A DNA stretch of 64,000 nt from Argyresthia goedartella (Eukaryota; Arthropoda; Insecta; Lepidoptera; Argyresthiidae). This document shows, piece after piece, positions 23,101 to 36,358 of the stretch. Under the pieces are notes generated by a model that did not search any database, was not told where the DNA came from, and worked only from the letters and a program-made list of their open reading frames with translations. Position numbers and translations under genes: made by a program. Location: the NCBI GenBank assembly GCA_949825045.1, contig OX463815.1, positions 32,727,356 to 32,791,355 on the forward strand, written 5' to 3'. Every line of letters begins with the position of its first letter. Within the stretch, counting starts at the first letter, position 1.

Positions 23101-26100
23101 CGCGTGCGCATGTATCAAGTACTAACCTGCGGCGGCTCCTTGTTGTCGAGCATGTCGCGGTAGAGCGGCTGGGGGTACAGGTGCACGGCGTGGTGCGGGG
23201 TGTGCGGCGTGTGCGGCGCGTGCGCATGTATCAAGTACTAACCTGCGGCGGCTCCTTGTTGTCGAGCATGTCGCGGTAGAGCGGCTGCGGGTACAGGTGC
23301 ACGGCGTGGTGCGGGGTGCGGGGTGTGCGGCGTGTGCGGCGCGTGCGCATGTATCAAGTACTAACCTGCGGCGGCTCCTTGTTGTCGAGCATGTCGCGGT
23401 AGAGCGGCTGGGGGTACAGGTGCACGGCGTGGTGCGGGGTGTGCGGCGTGTGCGGCGCGTGCGCATGTATCAAGTACTAACCTGCGGCGGCTCCTTGTTG
23501 TCGAGCATGTCGCGGTAGAGCGGCTGCGGGTACAGGTGCACGGCGTGGTGCGGGGTGCGGCGTGTGCGGCGCGTGCGCATGTATCAAGTACTGACCTGCG
23601 GCGGCTCCTTGTTGTCGAGCATGTCGCGGTAGAGCGGCTGCGGGTACAGGTGCACGGCGTGGTGCGGGGTGTGCGGGGTGTGCGGCGCGTGCGCATGGTG
23701 CGCGTAGAGGAGGGGCGGCGGCCGCTCCACGCCGCCGACGACTACGCCTGGGGCGAGGGGGCGACAATGGGTTACACTGCATGGACCAGAGAAGTGACAT
23801 AAGACCATTCCCTGTTTATCTATCTAAGTATTAATATTTATCTATATAAGTATATGTATCGTTGACTAGTACCCAAGATACAGGGAATCCTAGTTTGGGG
23901 CTAGATCAATGTGTGTAAATGGTGTCCAAGGTATTATTATTATTATTATTATTATTCTCACACTAGGTGACGGCAACTCAATATCAACTGATCCTTATTC
24001 AGTAACTCAAATCGATAGAAAAATGTGGAAAAGAGACAGATGTCCGAGACACTCAACTAAGCGTCACTACTCGATACACCAAAAAAAATGCATCGCGATT
24101 TTGATTGTCATTACTTTGTGGTAAAGTTAAAATTGTAAAAAGGGGAGAGAGGCCTGTGCCCAGCAGTGGGACACGTTGGACTTTCAATAAATAATAATAT
24201 AATCAAAGTTCTTATAATTCTATAATTCTTATGTTATGTTAAAGTTCTATATCTTTTTTAGTTGTTTTACAACGACAATAGCAACGAGTGGGTAAATAAG
24301 GGCTCTGTCTAATAGTTGAACTATCACCCCCTCTTCTGCACTGTGACAGCTGGCATTAAATTTGACAAGCGTCACATTTTACTAGTGTCACGTTTTGTTT
24401 TATAATACAGCAGATTATTTAATGACGATGTTTCCAAATAAATTGCGGAACAGCAACCTGATTTGAAATTCTGACTAAAATTACTTTTTGTCGGCATTTC
24501 AGATCCAACCAAGGGTAAAGCCTGTATCGTACGTACAGTCAGCATCAGATATATGTGAGCAGGTTAGCTAATCAAAAAGAAGATCTACACATCTTAAAAA
24601 TCAGAAATATCGATTCAGCCAGTGACAAAATGATGTCAACACCCTCAGAGTTAACTTGGATGTTGACATAATTTTGACACTATGGCTGTATCGATGTTTC
24701 TGATTTGTTAAGATGTAAAAATCTTTTTGAGTAGCTAACCTGCTCCCATATATCTGATGCTGACTGTACATACATACATTATAAATTGGAGTTGCTACAA
24801 AAAACATAGTACTTTTTATTAGGCCTATTTTATGAAGCTAATTTGAATAGTGATAGATGTCTATTTTTTAAAATAACACCCCTCGTGACATCAATTGATC
24901 AAAATTCTGAACGGTTACTGGTCTTGGTCAAAAAAAAATGGACGAATTACATTGTTTTACATTTTTACGAATATTTAGCATAGGCCCCAAATAATTGCAA
25001 TTGTAAAATTGTAGAAAACTCATAATTAATGCTGCTGAAATGCTTAACATTATAGGTGGCCTAGTATTCTCCTTGAGTGTACTTTGGACCCATTGATTAC
25101 ACTAGGCATGATTGCCTTGTTCTAATAATAGGATTTCACTAAGACTTTATTGTAATCTGAGATCACACCACTTTATAGAACTAAAAATATGATAGTGAGG
25201 TATATTATGGCCGACCCAGTGATCTTCGTACTACCTGAAATTTGATTGTAAAATAAGTAAAATAATACATACATACCCTAAAATGGCGCGTTGGCTATTT
25301 CTTAGTAGGTTAGGTATTTTGTATTTTGATCTACGCTTAGCTAAAAATTTTGGTGGATCAACAAAGAGGTTAAATGTATTAGCTAATAATTAATCAATGA
25401 CGAAGGAGTTTGAATGATCTGTGGCTACTAACGCCATCTAGCGATAGCATAGGAAGCTGAGTATTCTCCACTGCCCATTCAAAAGATTTTTTGACTTTTT
25501 GGCTGTTTCTCTGTTTTTCCTTATTTTATAAGAATAAATGTTAATAGAAAATATCCAAACTGTTCGGGCCATTATAGAGATACATGTCTAATATCAATAG
25601 TTGATTACGGGATTGACTGACGGGAAACCTGTTAACATTTTTGCAGGATTAACTTGAGAAAACTACGCTGTAGAGGACAAATAAAGAACATTCTACTTTT
25701 TACTGCAATTTCAGTGTTACTTTAATATTTATGGATGGGAATATCGCCATTTATTGAAAGACACTCGTAATAATTCCCTCTCTTTGTTGACCTTGTTTTT
25801 TTTTACATTCGACGACCGGTTTAGCCTAGCGGGTAGTGTCCCTGCCTACGAGGCTAACGTATTTTTACCTGATGAGCATCAATATTTGTTTCTTAGTTCT
25901 TGGACTTTTTCTATGTATTTAGCCGTATTAAATATATCGTCATTTAGTACCCGTAACACAAGCCTTGTCGAGTTTATTATGGGCCTAGTTTGATTTGTAT
26001 GTCCTGTAATATTTATTTATCATTATTTATTTCCTAAGAAACATATGGTATACGTGGGACCGATCAGCTGATTACACGTTACTATGGGAGAACCAAATAT

Positions 26101-29100
26101 AAAAAATATGTACATCGAATTAACTCGAAATAGTTTTCCCATTTTGGTGCCCTTGTTTTCGGCTTGTGTTTAAAACGATTACCAAAAAATTCGAAAATTT
26201 ACTACCAATAAATTCGAAATGACTGCCAAAATGGATGGATGTCCACCAAATTGAGATTGGATAAATGATCACCAAACTTCTTTTTATGTTTTGTGTACAA
26301 GTACTTAAGTTTATGAACTTAATTACTTAAGTTCATATTTAAGTATTTTTTGTTATTACATGTTCAACCTAACACGAAGGATAAAGGGGGCTTCGCTTCG
26401 CTCACCCCCTTTACCCTCCACCTATGCTACCGCAGTATTTTGCCCTGATATTTTCTGCAACTTTTGGTGGACATTTAGCCATTTTGGGTAGGAAAACAAT
26501 ATTTTGGTGGTCATTATATTTGTTGCCATTGTTTTCATGGCCAATAGATTCGTTACCTGATGTCGGCATAGCGTAGTACCCTGAGGGTGTTACCGATGAT
26601 CCACTCACGTTGGACGAGTATTGCGATGTCGGCTCTGAAATATGCAAAAATATTATGCGGCGCACAATACATATTGGTGTCTCAAGGGAGCAAAATGATG
26701 TCTTCACGGCAAAGGCGGTTCATTGAATCCAGAGTGAAGCGAAGGATTCTACGATATAGAATCCTGAGCGTAACGTAGGATTATAATTTTGCTCCTGAGT
26801 GACACATACAACTTTTCACACCGACTGTGAGGAAAATTGAAATAAAATACTCTAAAAATAATGCAATAATATATATATACATAGTCAGGTCATAAGTTCT
26901 GTCACATGTGCAATATGAAATAATTTAGACATGTTTATTATTTATGTAAACATTTATATAGCAAAATGACCTTAATAAAACATAGATTCTTATGGTAATA
27001 AAGTTTTATTCAAAATGACCCCCACGATTTTGAATACAGGCCTTTATTCTGCGCGGCCAGTCGTCTATCGCAGCTAGAGATGAGTTAATAGCTAGATCGT
27101 TTGGCTATTAACATATGGCTATAAACCCTGCTATTAATGTTTTTAATACAAAACTGATTTTTTATGGTTGCACATTTTATCTAGTGATCGGAAATACGGA
27201 TGTTTTCGGTCAAGTCCGTAGCGGATTCATCGGCCAAGTGCGAATCAGAATTTTCGGGAAATTTTGACGGGAAAAAGTCGGGGAAAAGGTGTCGTAGTTA
27301 CTAGTCTGATTTGCTTCAAAATCGATATCTGTGGATCCTGTTCGAGTCCAATCATGATTCTGAAGTTAGATTTTAATAAAATAGCCGCCATTTTGAACTT
27401 CGTAGTTATTGGTCTGATTTGCTTCAAAATTTATATCTGGGGAGCCGGTTGAAGTTTAATCATGATTCTGCCGTCTGATTTTGAAAAAGTGGCTGCCATT
27501 TTTATTCGACTATGGCAAAGCCAAAGGGATGTTGCGCCCTCTAGAGGCTATAACCTAGAACCTAAACTAACCAAGCTATTATTGTTTTCAAATTTCCTTT
27601 CATGGTTATCAGAATTAGGAAAATCTAAATCTAAAACAATGTGAATGCAATTTTTTGGAACTAACCTGGTCCATTTAAAAAGTTTCAATCAGCTATTTTA
27701 TTTACAATGTTTTTTTTTTTTTTTTCTTTCATTTATTTATTGTGTGCCCAATTAAAAAGTTATTCTGCAGCCCAATTACTGCCTTCTGTCCTGATAAGCA
27801 ATTTTTGGCCAAAATTAAGATTGGATTGGCATCTTGGATTGGATCGGCTTCTTGGATAGGATCGGATTCTAATGGATCAATTTCTGTTGGGTTGATTTCA
27901 TCTTCATCGACTTCGTATATATCTGGTGTTGGTGGCTGTGACTCCGAGTAGCAATCCATCTGATCGCTTTCTGTGACTAGTGTACTTGTTGAATAGGATG
28001 GTCTGTTTGTTAAGTTCCAATTGTGGGATATATACTTTATTTTTCCTGCCCGTTCTGTAGTTAACCTATTCTTTTTAGCATTATGTACATCAGCTTGAGC
28101 ACTAAACGTCCTTTCAGTAGCTGCTGATGTACAAGGAGCTGACAAATTCGCAATTGCATTTTTATGCAACTGAGTAGAGCTGCAAATCCCCTTCCACCAG
28201 CTAAGTGAATCTGTTTCATTTTTTTCTGGTGATAGGTTGTGAACTCTAACGCCTTAAGTTAAGGTCCAAAATCGCCATTGGCTGGAGGTTTGGTACTTGA
28301 CGCAGGCAGAAGTGATCGGCGAAGACGCACTCCATCTCTTTCTGGCATAAATATATATCTGAAAATGTTCTGCGTTCGAGAGAGAACCCGTGTGTCTACC
28401 TGAATGGTACGAAGTATTGCGTCGGGGGAAGGTATCATATCCACTAAAAGCACTGTCTGGGGATTTAGTTTTTTATTTATTGAGTTATTTTGTAATATTT
28501 TGCCAAATCTGTACGAACTTCACTGGTTTTCGTTTAGATTTATAATAGGTACTTAAGTTGGTGATAGCTATTGAGCATGCATAATAGGTGTGTTTGACAC
28601 TTTTTAAGTTTTAATTAGATGAATCTCATGAATGTTTAGGCAATATGAAATCTCCAGATATCGATTTTGAAGCAAATCGGACCAGGAACTGCAAAGTTCA
28701 AAATGGCGGCCACTTTTTCATAATCTGACATCAGAATCATGATCACACTCCAACCGGATCCCCAGATATTGATTTTGGAGCAAATTGGACTAGTAACTAC
28801 GACACCCTTTTCGCGACTTTTTCCCGTCAAAATTTCCCGAAAATTCTGATTCGCACTTGGCTGAGAAGTCCGCAACAGACTTGACCGAAAGCATCTGAAT
28901 TTCAGATCACTAATGATAATATAACCGTAAAAAAACATGATTGGTATAAAACACATTAATAGCAGGGTTTATAGCCATTTTGGCTACTAAGTGGCTATTA
29001 ACCGGTTATTAACCTGTTACTAGCCAAATGATATTAACATGATTAATAGCACTGCCCATCTCTAATCGCAGCACGAACGATGTCCATGTCAATATCGGCG

Positions 29101-32100
29101 GCTGCCTTAATCAAGGATGCCTTGAGTGACTCCAAATCAGGATGAGGCTTTGAGCAGGCCTTTTCCTCCAAGTGTTGCCATATCTTGTAATCTAACGGAC
29201 TCAAATCTGGACTGGAGGAGGGCCAGTCTTCGTGCCGGATGAAGTCGATTTCACGCGCCGCCAGCCAGTCTTGTGTGCTTTTCGCTCTATGAGCTGGCGC
29301 AGAATCTTGTTGGAATACCCAGTGCCTGTTATTAAACATGATATGAGAAACAGGTTCCACAAGGTTCTTGAGGACTGTATTTTGATACACAACTGCATTC
29401 GTTTTTACGCCTTTCTCACAAAAATGTACCTCAGTTAAGCCCCAATAAGAGACTCCCAACCAAACCATGAGCGAGGATGGAAAATGACCTCGTTGGACAC
29501 GCGGAATACGGTTGCTCGCTTCTTCACTGCTGTGTGCGTACACCTTATCATTTTGTTTGTTGTAGCTCTCTTCCACGGTGAAAATTTTTTCATCCGAAAA
29601 AAGAATTTCCCGATGCTTTTTTCCCGCGTACCGCTTCAACAAAGCGCGGCATCTCTTCAGTCTCAGGTCCATTAAACGAGCGTCCAAACGATGTCCTGTT
29701 TTTCTTCGATATGCCCTAAGCCCTAAGTCTTCATTTAACACCCTTTTCACCGTGGTCCTGCTTAACCCCATCTGAAGGGCCAACAGTTTCTGCTTACGTT
29801 TGGAATTTCTTTGAATTCGCGCCTTCACAGCTTTTATCACTGCTGGAGTCCTAACAGAGCGAGGGCGACCACTTCTTGACCTGTCATCTACACTAGAGTC
29901 TTCTTTGTATCGTTTTATGGTACGATAAACGAATCTTTTGGTTATATTCAAATTTTTCAGTAAGTCGAAAATCTGAATTGGCGCATAACCGCAACGATGC
30001 AACGCAATAACTGCGACACGGTCTTCTTTAAGTGTCCACTCCATATTTAAAAATGAGGAAAATTCTAAAAAGTACACATTTTTATTTTCATGAAAAATTC
30101 GAAATTCGAATTCAATAAACTTTTTTGTAGCCAGCGTTCTAAATTCAAAAGTTTTTATTGTGTGACAGAACTTATGACTTGACTGTGTATATACTTTGAA
30201 TTATTCCTTTACCACTATCTTCATCTTCCATGATAAGTATTAGTATTTATTTGTATCTATTATTTATGTAGTTACATATTTATATATAGCATTATTTTTA
30301 GTATAATGTAGATATTGGTAAGTAGTTTATTATTTTTATTAATATTTTTATTGTTGTGCTCATAGTTCTACCTTTAGTTTCTTTTTTTTCTCTCCACTCT
30401 AGGTTTGCTGGAAGAAATCTCTTGTTAGAGATAAGCTCGCCTTTATTCATGTTCTTTCCTTTATATTTTTTTTGATTTCACTGTTTTGTGCAATAAATTA
30501 TTGTTACAACCTCGCTAAGAACCTCGCCTTCGGCTCGTGCCGTAAACTTCTCGGTTCGTAAATAACGAGCCTTTACGAACTCGTAGCAAACCTACTATTG
30601 ATTGCATCATTTTATAAATCTTATCATACCATGGCAAGCGTCTTTGCTTCGTATAAATTGTAAATTGTAAATTGTAAATTGTAAATAAAAAAAGTAAATT
30701 ATATAAAGAGTATGTTTTATTTCCCTGTATTATTTTGAGAAAAGCACTATATATGCCTCGGCGGAATTTGCCTTTGCCAATTGCCTATTTTGCGTCCTTT
30801 GCAATAAAGAACTATTATTCCTACAATGGAATAATAATGTACTATTATTATTCCTTGTAAATTATTGCTTTTGTTTGAAAAGCAATAATTTACAATGGAT
30901 CTAGTACTATACAAAAAAAACAAGCCCGGCGCGATCGAAATGTATTTGTAGGAAAATAAGTGTTAAATTCGATGCCAAAGTGTTTTTTTTCCTTCTAAAA
31001 AGATTTTTTTATAATAATTAAGTTTTTTATTTAATTAAATTGTGTATGAACGCCTGCAAGTCTTCAGAAGGCAGAAACACCACATTAGCTATCGAATTGG
31101 ACACTAGACGTGATACTACAACAAATGTAACACTAGTTTAACCTCAAAACATATGAGCTCTGTGGCGCAGCGGTTGTGGCCTGCCTACCATGCGAGAGTT
31201 CCCGGGTTCAAGCACCGGCTGGGGATTCTTTTTTAGATTTACTATACTAATCCTAATGTTCGAGCCCCGCGCCAGGTTTTTTTTTGATACATCTCCCTTG
31301 AGAGAGCTTCCATCTCTTTTCCAAGCGAACCTCAGATAATTACTGTTGTCTGGTAAAACATCGCGTCACGCCTTTTCTTATACCGATGGCAGAGGTACAG
31401 TTTCGCCCACGTTTAGTCAGACATCCAATGGTACATTTTGCCTGACTGGGGGCTAACCCATCGTCTAACTTACTGTTCCAAAGTACGGCGCGCGCGCTCA
31501 TTTGACGACCCGACATCCGGCCGTCGTCCAGTTCTGAAAATTATTATAATACACATTAAGAAATATAGATACATAGGTACACAAAATTAAATCATAATCT
31601 AGACACATAATACTAATCTAGACATAAAATAGAACATAACATAGAGAGCGTATGACTATAGCGAAAATCATATCTAATGCTTGATTTAATTATAAACGGT
31701 GGGTTGGTGTTAGCTTGTGTGAGTTTGTTGATTAGCGTGTGCCTGTGGCTTGGGCGGGTTTGCCAACCTCACCAAGCATGAATATCAAGCATAAAGATGC
31801 CTCTAGATTCTAGATCATGTGTTCCTAACCTGAGGGTTATTAACCCTACGGGGGGTAAAACTGGTACTTTGCGGGGGCAGTAAGATGGTTATCCAGGGAG
31901 GATCCAGAGGTGGGTTCGTGGGAGTAATGACACCTTCCTGAGCTGGGATACGTCAAAATTACCGACTAGTGATAATTTTTCCCCGAAATTTCCAAGGCCG
32001 GCCTAAACAAATAGCCAAAGCAAATAGTTAAGTTATAGTCCATACAAATTCCATAACAGTATTATTTGCCATTTCAAATATGGAACTGATCGCCGCCGCA

Positions 32101-35100
32101 CGACTCCAGCTAGTGAGCAGCGCGCTGTTGCTATTCAAATTTCGAACTAATCGCCGCGCGGCGCCAGTCAGTAGACAGTGTGCATTCACAGATTGAGTTT
32201 ATTTAAAATTAAAATAAAACAGTTTATTCGGTAATTTAAAAACTTGGCTGCATGCTCTAGCGTCTTTGCCAACATTTTCACGCAGCCACGGCAGAAAATA
32301 ATCCTCGCGCTATTTCTCAAATTTTCTTTTCTTTGTACTTGTATTGTGAATATCTTTTTTTTCTGTTTCCTCGCAAATGTGTTAAAAAACGTCGTACGAT
32401 ATACGTGCGTATTGGTTATAACATGCTCGGCTCAATTACGCCCTCGCCTTAACGCACTAATATCGTAATGTACTATTACGCCACTCAATTAATTTCTCAT
32501 CTTGCCAGCCATGCTATAGGCAGGCAGCTTGAAAACATCGGACAGTCGGGTTGGCCACAAGCCCGACACCCCTCCATCAACCCGCGCTGAGCCAGCGTGG
32601 TGGAGGAGTATGGCTCAATCTTACTCGTGTCCGTGCTCCTAGGTGAGGACATTATTTAACTACATTATAGCCATGTTAAATTTCCCTCACAGCGGCTGTA
32701 ATTGGTCACCTAGGTATTATTCGACTTGCACTACTCAAAACAATACTTTAAATGGAACCTATAGTTAGTATTGGCGCCTTGGAAGTGCTAACTAACACTC
32801 CATATCGTGGAAACGTGTTTATTTGTTACATAAATGTTTAATTCACAATTGTTACCTTACGGAGGGATAAAAACAGTTTTCCAGTAAGCCACAGAGGTGA
32901 CAAGATTGAAAAGGGAAGGAACCATTGCTCTAAACGAAAAAAAATATCGGCAGAGATACCATTGAAAACTATATAATTCGACTAAGTAGTACATTTTTAA
33001 CCGTAAATAAAATATTATAATGTTTTATAACTTATCCAAGCAAAGAATTTATAAAAACAACAACGTAGTACACATATTTTTTTCTTGAAACTGAAATGGT
33101 AGGAATGGTTTTTACGTATTGACAACACTGTGTGGTGAGGACGATCCACACCGGACGAATGTGGCCAACGGGAGTGACGGACTCAAACAAAAAAGTCTGT
33201 TTCCTAATTCTTAATATAATTATTTCGTCTGAAAAGCGTTATGTTTTATTTTACAGGGACTTCAGTAAGCCCTGAGGCAAAATCTAAATCTAGGTTCCTC
33301 GGGTTTTCGGTGTGGCTACTTTCATACTCCATGTACAAAACCCGGTGCATTTATGAGTTTGTGTGTGATATTCATATAAAATGCAGTCGAGTTATTTATT
33401 TTTATAATATTCTACTTGTTTAAGTAATAAATTGTACTCATAGCCACTTTTGGTTTCTTTCATTCTTCATAAAAAAAAACCGAGTGATCTATAGATTATA
33501 TGATCATTTAGCAAGGATGAAACGAAACGCGATTGAAAAATGTTGGTAAATGTAAATGGTTTTATAACGAAAAGCGAGTATTCACGATTTTCATACATAT
33601 TTTCCTAGTCACTGCTCCTCCAGTGTGGACACTCCAATGTCGAAGTGACAGTTTGTTTTTTAGTCAGATGGCTAAGAAATAGATTGTAGTACAGATAAAA
33701 GAAACTATTTGCTAAAATAAATGTAGCGTCAATTTTGGAGTGCGTACACTTTTGTTGATGGTTTGTGTGCCGGTCGACTATGTTAGTCATATTTTCACGT
33801 AATGTTAAGATAAGTTGACTACCGTCACAGATAAGGTATATTTATATTCATCACGCACTATGTCTTATGCACGTCATTAATAACATGTACCAACCTAGTA
33901 TATAAGCTAGGATTCCCTATAATAAATTAAATGTCACGCTGCTATCAAACTGCAGCGCACCCTGGACATCTTGCCCGACTGGCTCGCCAAGTGGCGACTG
34001 TCCGTCAATGTTGGGAAAACGCAGGCGCTCATCACAGGCCAGAGTCTCCTTCCACCATCGCTCCAGCTCCAGGGACAGCACATCGAGTGGTCTTCGCAGG
34101 TGAAGTACCTGGGAGTGACCATTGATCGCCGGCTCACCATGAAGCAACACGTCGACAACGTCGTCAGCCAGGTCAAGGTGGCACGCGCCAAGCTGCGTCC
34201 ACTTTTCGACTCCAGCCTCCCTCTGAGGGCGAAGCTCGGGATCTACAAGACCTATGTGAGATCCCGCCTCACCTACGCGGCTCCGGCATGGTACGCCCTG
34301 TGCTCGGAGACGAACAAACGGAGACTCCGAGCCCAAGAGAACCTCTCTCTGCGTACCATCGTCGGCGCCCCCCGCTACGTGAGGAACGCGACAATCCAGA
34401 GGGACCTAAGATGGGAAACCGTGGACCAGTTTGTCCAGAGGCTGGCGAAGGGCATGTTCGCGCGTGCGGATGCATCACACCTTCCGCACATCGCCGAACT
34501 GGCGCCGCATCACGCGCGCCCGCCCGACCGCCGCCGCCTGCCACGCGACCTGGTTGCCTAGCCGGCGATCACCCACTGCATACCAGCGCCACATGATGAC
34601 CACCGCCCGCAGGGGCCATCCGATGACCTGTCCACAGGAGTGGACAGAGGCGATTCTTCGGGAAGAGGTCCGTCGACCTGACCCCGACTCCCCACGCCCC
34701 AGAAGGGGTGCGTGAGACGACTAAGAAGAAGAAAGAATAAATTAGTCTAGTCTGGTATTTGCGCGCACCTCAAGCCTTTTACTTTACTCCCGAAGATGTC
34801 GCTTTCCTTATAATTGCCTCTGGCAAAGTGGTGACCCGACTCCTGAACATCAGCAACCTTCGGTAATAGCAGCATGGACCCAGCCGCGAAGAAAACTCCG
34901 TGTGCTGCCACCTTAGAAGTGCAAGCAAGAATCACTTCGTCCAAGATCGCCGAGCCCCGACTTCGGCAACCAAGACGACATCAATCAAGCCATGACCGGA
35001 CCAGATTTGAAAACGGATCAGAAGCCAAATAATTTCAACTGAAGATTTCCCGCATCGAACTTAAGATACCGCAAGAATAATGAACCGATAGTCAGCCGAC

Positions 35101-36320
35101 TGCTGATTTATCAAAATGGAGCTCGCACCAGCAGAAACGAACGCGTCGGCAAATTCATTCACAGCAAGCAGCTTTTCAAGTTCAACACATAGGAAGCCGT
35201 TCCAGCCCCCAGAAGAGTATTGAAACATCATCGATATACCTAATTCAACGAATATTGAAATCATCCAGGAAGAACATCACACGAAGAATAATCAAATCAA
35301 TGAAGAGAGAGAGAGAGAGATATATATATACATAAACGATTGGTGTACAAGATGTGTCTTATGTTGCCAAATCCCAAGGTTTTTAGGCACACAAATTTCA
35401 TCAATCGACAACTTAATATTCACTCAAGAGTGAAGAGCACGCACGTACACATGACGTACGAGAACATTGACTGCCTACAGCCAAGGTTACAGATTTAATG
35501 CTGACGCTGATTCAGCACAATCATCCTTGTGTAGGTACGGTCGCAATTATAAACAAACAGTGATTACAACTTCAACGACGTGCGATGTAAATTGACTCAT
35601 CGATTCCTGAAAAACATGGGCGGCTGCAGCATCAGACGACTCTCCTGCGGATCTTTTCCAGGTTATAGGTTAGGTTAGTTTACTAACCGCGAAGCCCCAT
35701 TTTCCTAGTGTTTTTCTGTTTTCCAGTTTTTAGTTTATTTTATGTAGTGTGCGGCCAGAGACAAGACTCGCCTGTAGGTAAATATTAAGTAATTCTTTAA
35801 ACTTATGTAGAATTCACATAACCGTAGTTCCTTTATTTTTCTAATTCGTGTAAGATTTACCTTTAGATTAAGTTGAAGTATGCACAATTACTATCTGATT
35901 TATGTTTATTAAAATACCACTAGTTATTATTGCAGTTGATATAAGTTTGTTATGGTATCTAACTTAGATTTTTTCCATTGTTATAAGTACATTCATTATT
36001 TTTTTTCCCTAAAGGGGGGAGTATCTGTGCCGGTCTACCGACAGACTATGTTGGTCATATTTTCACGTAATGTTAAGATAAGTTGACGACCGTCAGATAA
36101 GGTATATTTATATTCATCACGCACTATATCTTATGCACGTCATTAATAACATGTACCAACCTAGTATATAAGCTAGGATTCCCTATAATAAATTAGTCTA
36201 GTCTGGTATTTGCGCGCACCTCAAGCCTTTTACTTTACTCCCGAAGATGTCGCTCTCCTTATAATTGCCTCTGGCAAAGTTTGGTTTGGAGAGGGAGAAG
36301 AAGAGGGAGAGGGAGAGGGA

Positions 36321-36358
<38 letters not shown>

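Larger units (their letters stand above)
27075..29064 (-). mobile_element. hAT-type element (1,990 bp) with 8-bp target duplication
   Basis: Ends TAGAGATGAG and (reverse complement) TAGAGATGGGC. Exact 8-bp duplications ATCGCAGC (27067-27074, 29065-29072) come from the mariner coding sequence. The terminal regions carry 'ttaatagc' repeats, then long subterminal inverted repeats (about 27185-27500 and 28640-28925). Only a C-terminal transposase fragment remains, so it is nonautonomous. Confidence 0.9.
27006..30044 (-). pseudogene. Mariner transposase (DD37D), disrupted by insertion near its C-terminus
   Basis: The main segment runs from ATG at 30042-30044 (MEWTLKEDRVAVIALHRCG). It has two helix-turn-helix units, a GRPRS hook and catalytic Asp residues in ILFSDEKIF, VFQQDSAPAH and SPDLSPLDY. 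There are 37 residues between the second and third Asp, as in lepidopteran maT/mori mariners. At 29073 the hAT intervenes; the last 23 codons, ending IQNRGGHFE-stop, lie at 27006-27074. The two parts are in phase and stop-free, so the gene was probably intact (346 residues) when hit. The present frame would instead end with foreign residues GQCY. The start MEWT is preferred over an upstream in-frame ATG at 30,077. Confidence 0.9.
26880..30187 (-). mobile_element. DD37D mariner (maT/mori type) split by a hAT insertion
   Basis: Inverted ends ('agtcaggtcataagttctgt' at 26883 onward and its near-complement ending about 30185) lie next to TA dinucleotides (26878-26879 and 30188-30189). Removing the hAT insert and one target copy leaves about 1.31 kb, the usual mariner length. 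The transposase is on the minus strand. Confidence 0.9.
33766..36279 (+). mobile_element. Nonautonomous Ty3/gypsy-like LTR element (tRNA-Trp PBS)
   Basis: The right LTR (36026-36279, 254 bp) matches a left LTR at 33766-34828, once an inserted LINE piece is ignored. Candidate 4-bp target duplications TTTG at 33762-33765 and 36280-36283. Directly after the left LTR is TGGTGACCCGAC, close to the tRNA-Trp-complementary PBS of the CsRn1 clade. A polypurine tract (aaaggggggagt, 36011-36022) precedes the right LTR. The 1.2-kb interior has no gag/pol; a short frame starting MDPAAKKTPCAATLE near 34872 may be a gag remnant. Confidence 0.85.

Noticed and set aside
22129..23696. Arg/Thr-rich protein of 114-206 residues from the 119-bp array
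   Set aside because: It is an out-of-phase reading of repeated GPS2 exon sequence and its donors; the exon frame itself stops just after the donor.
34269..34596. Overlapping long frames around 34.3-34.7 kb
   Set aside because: Shadow frames of the GC-rich LINE fragment at 33930-34735.
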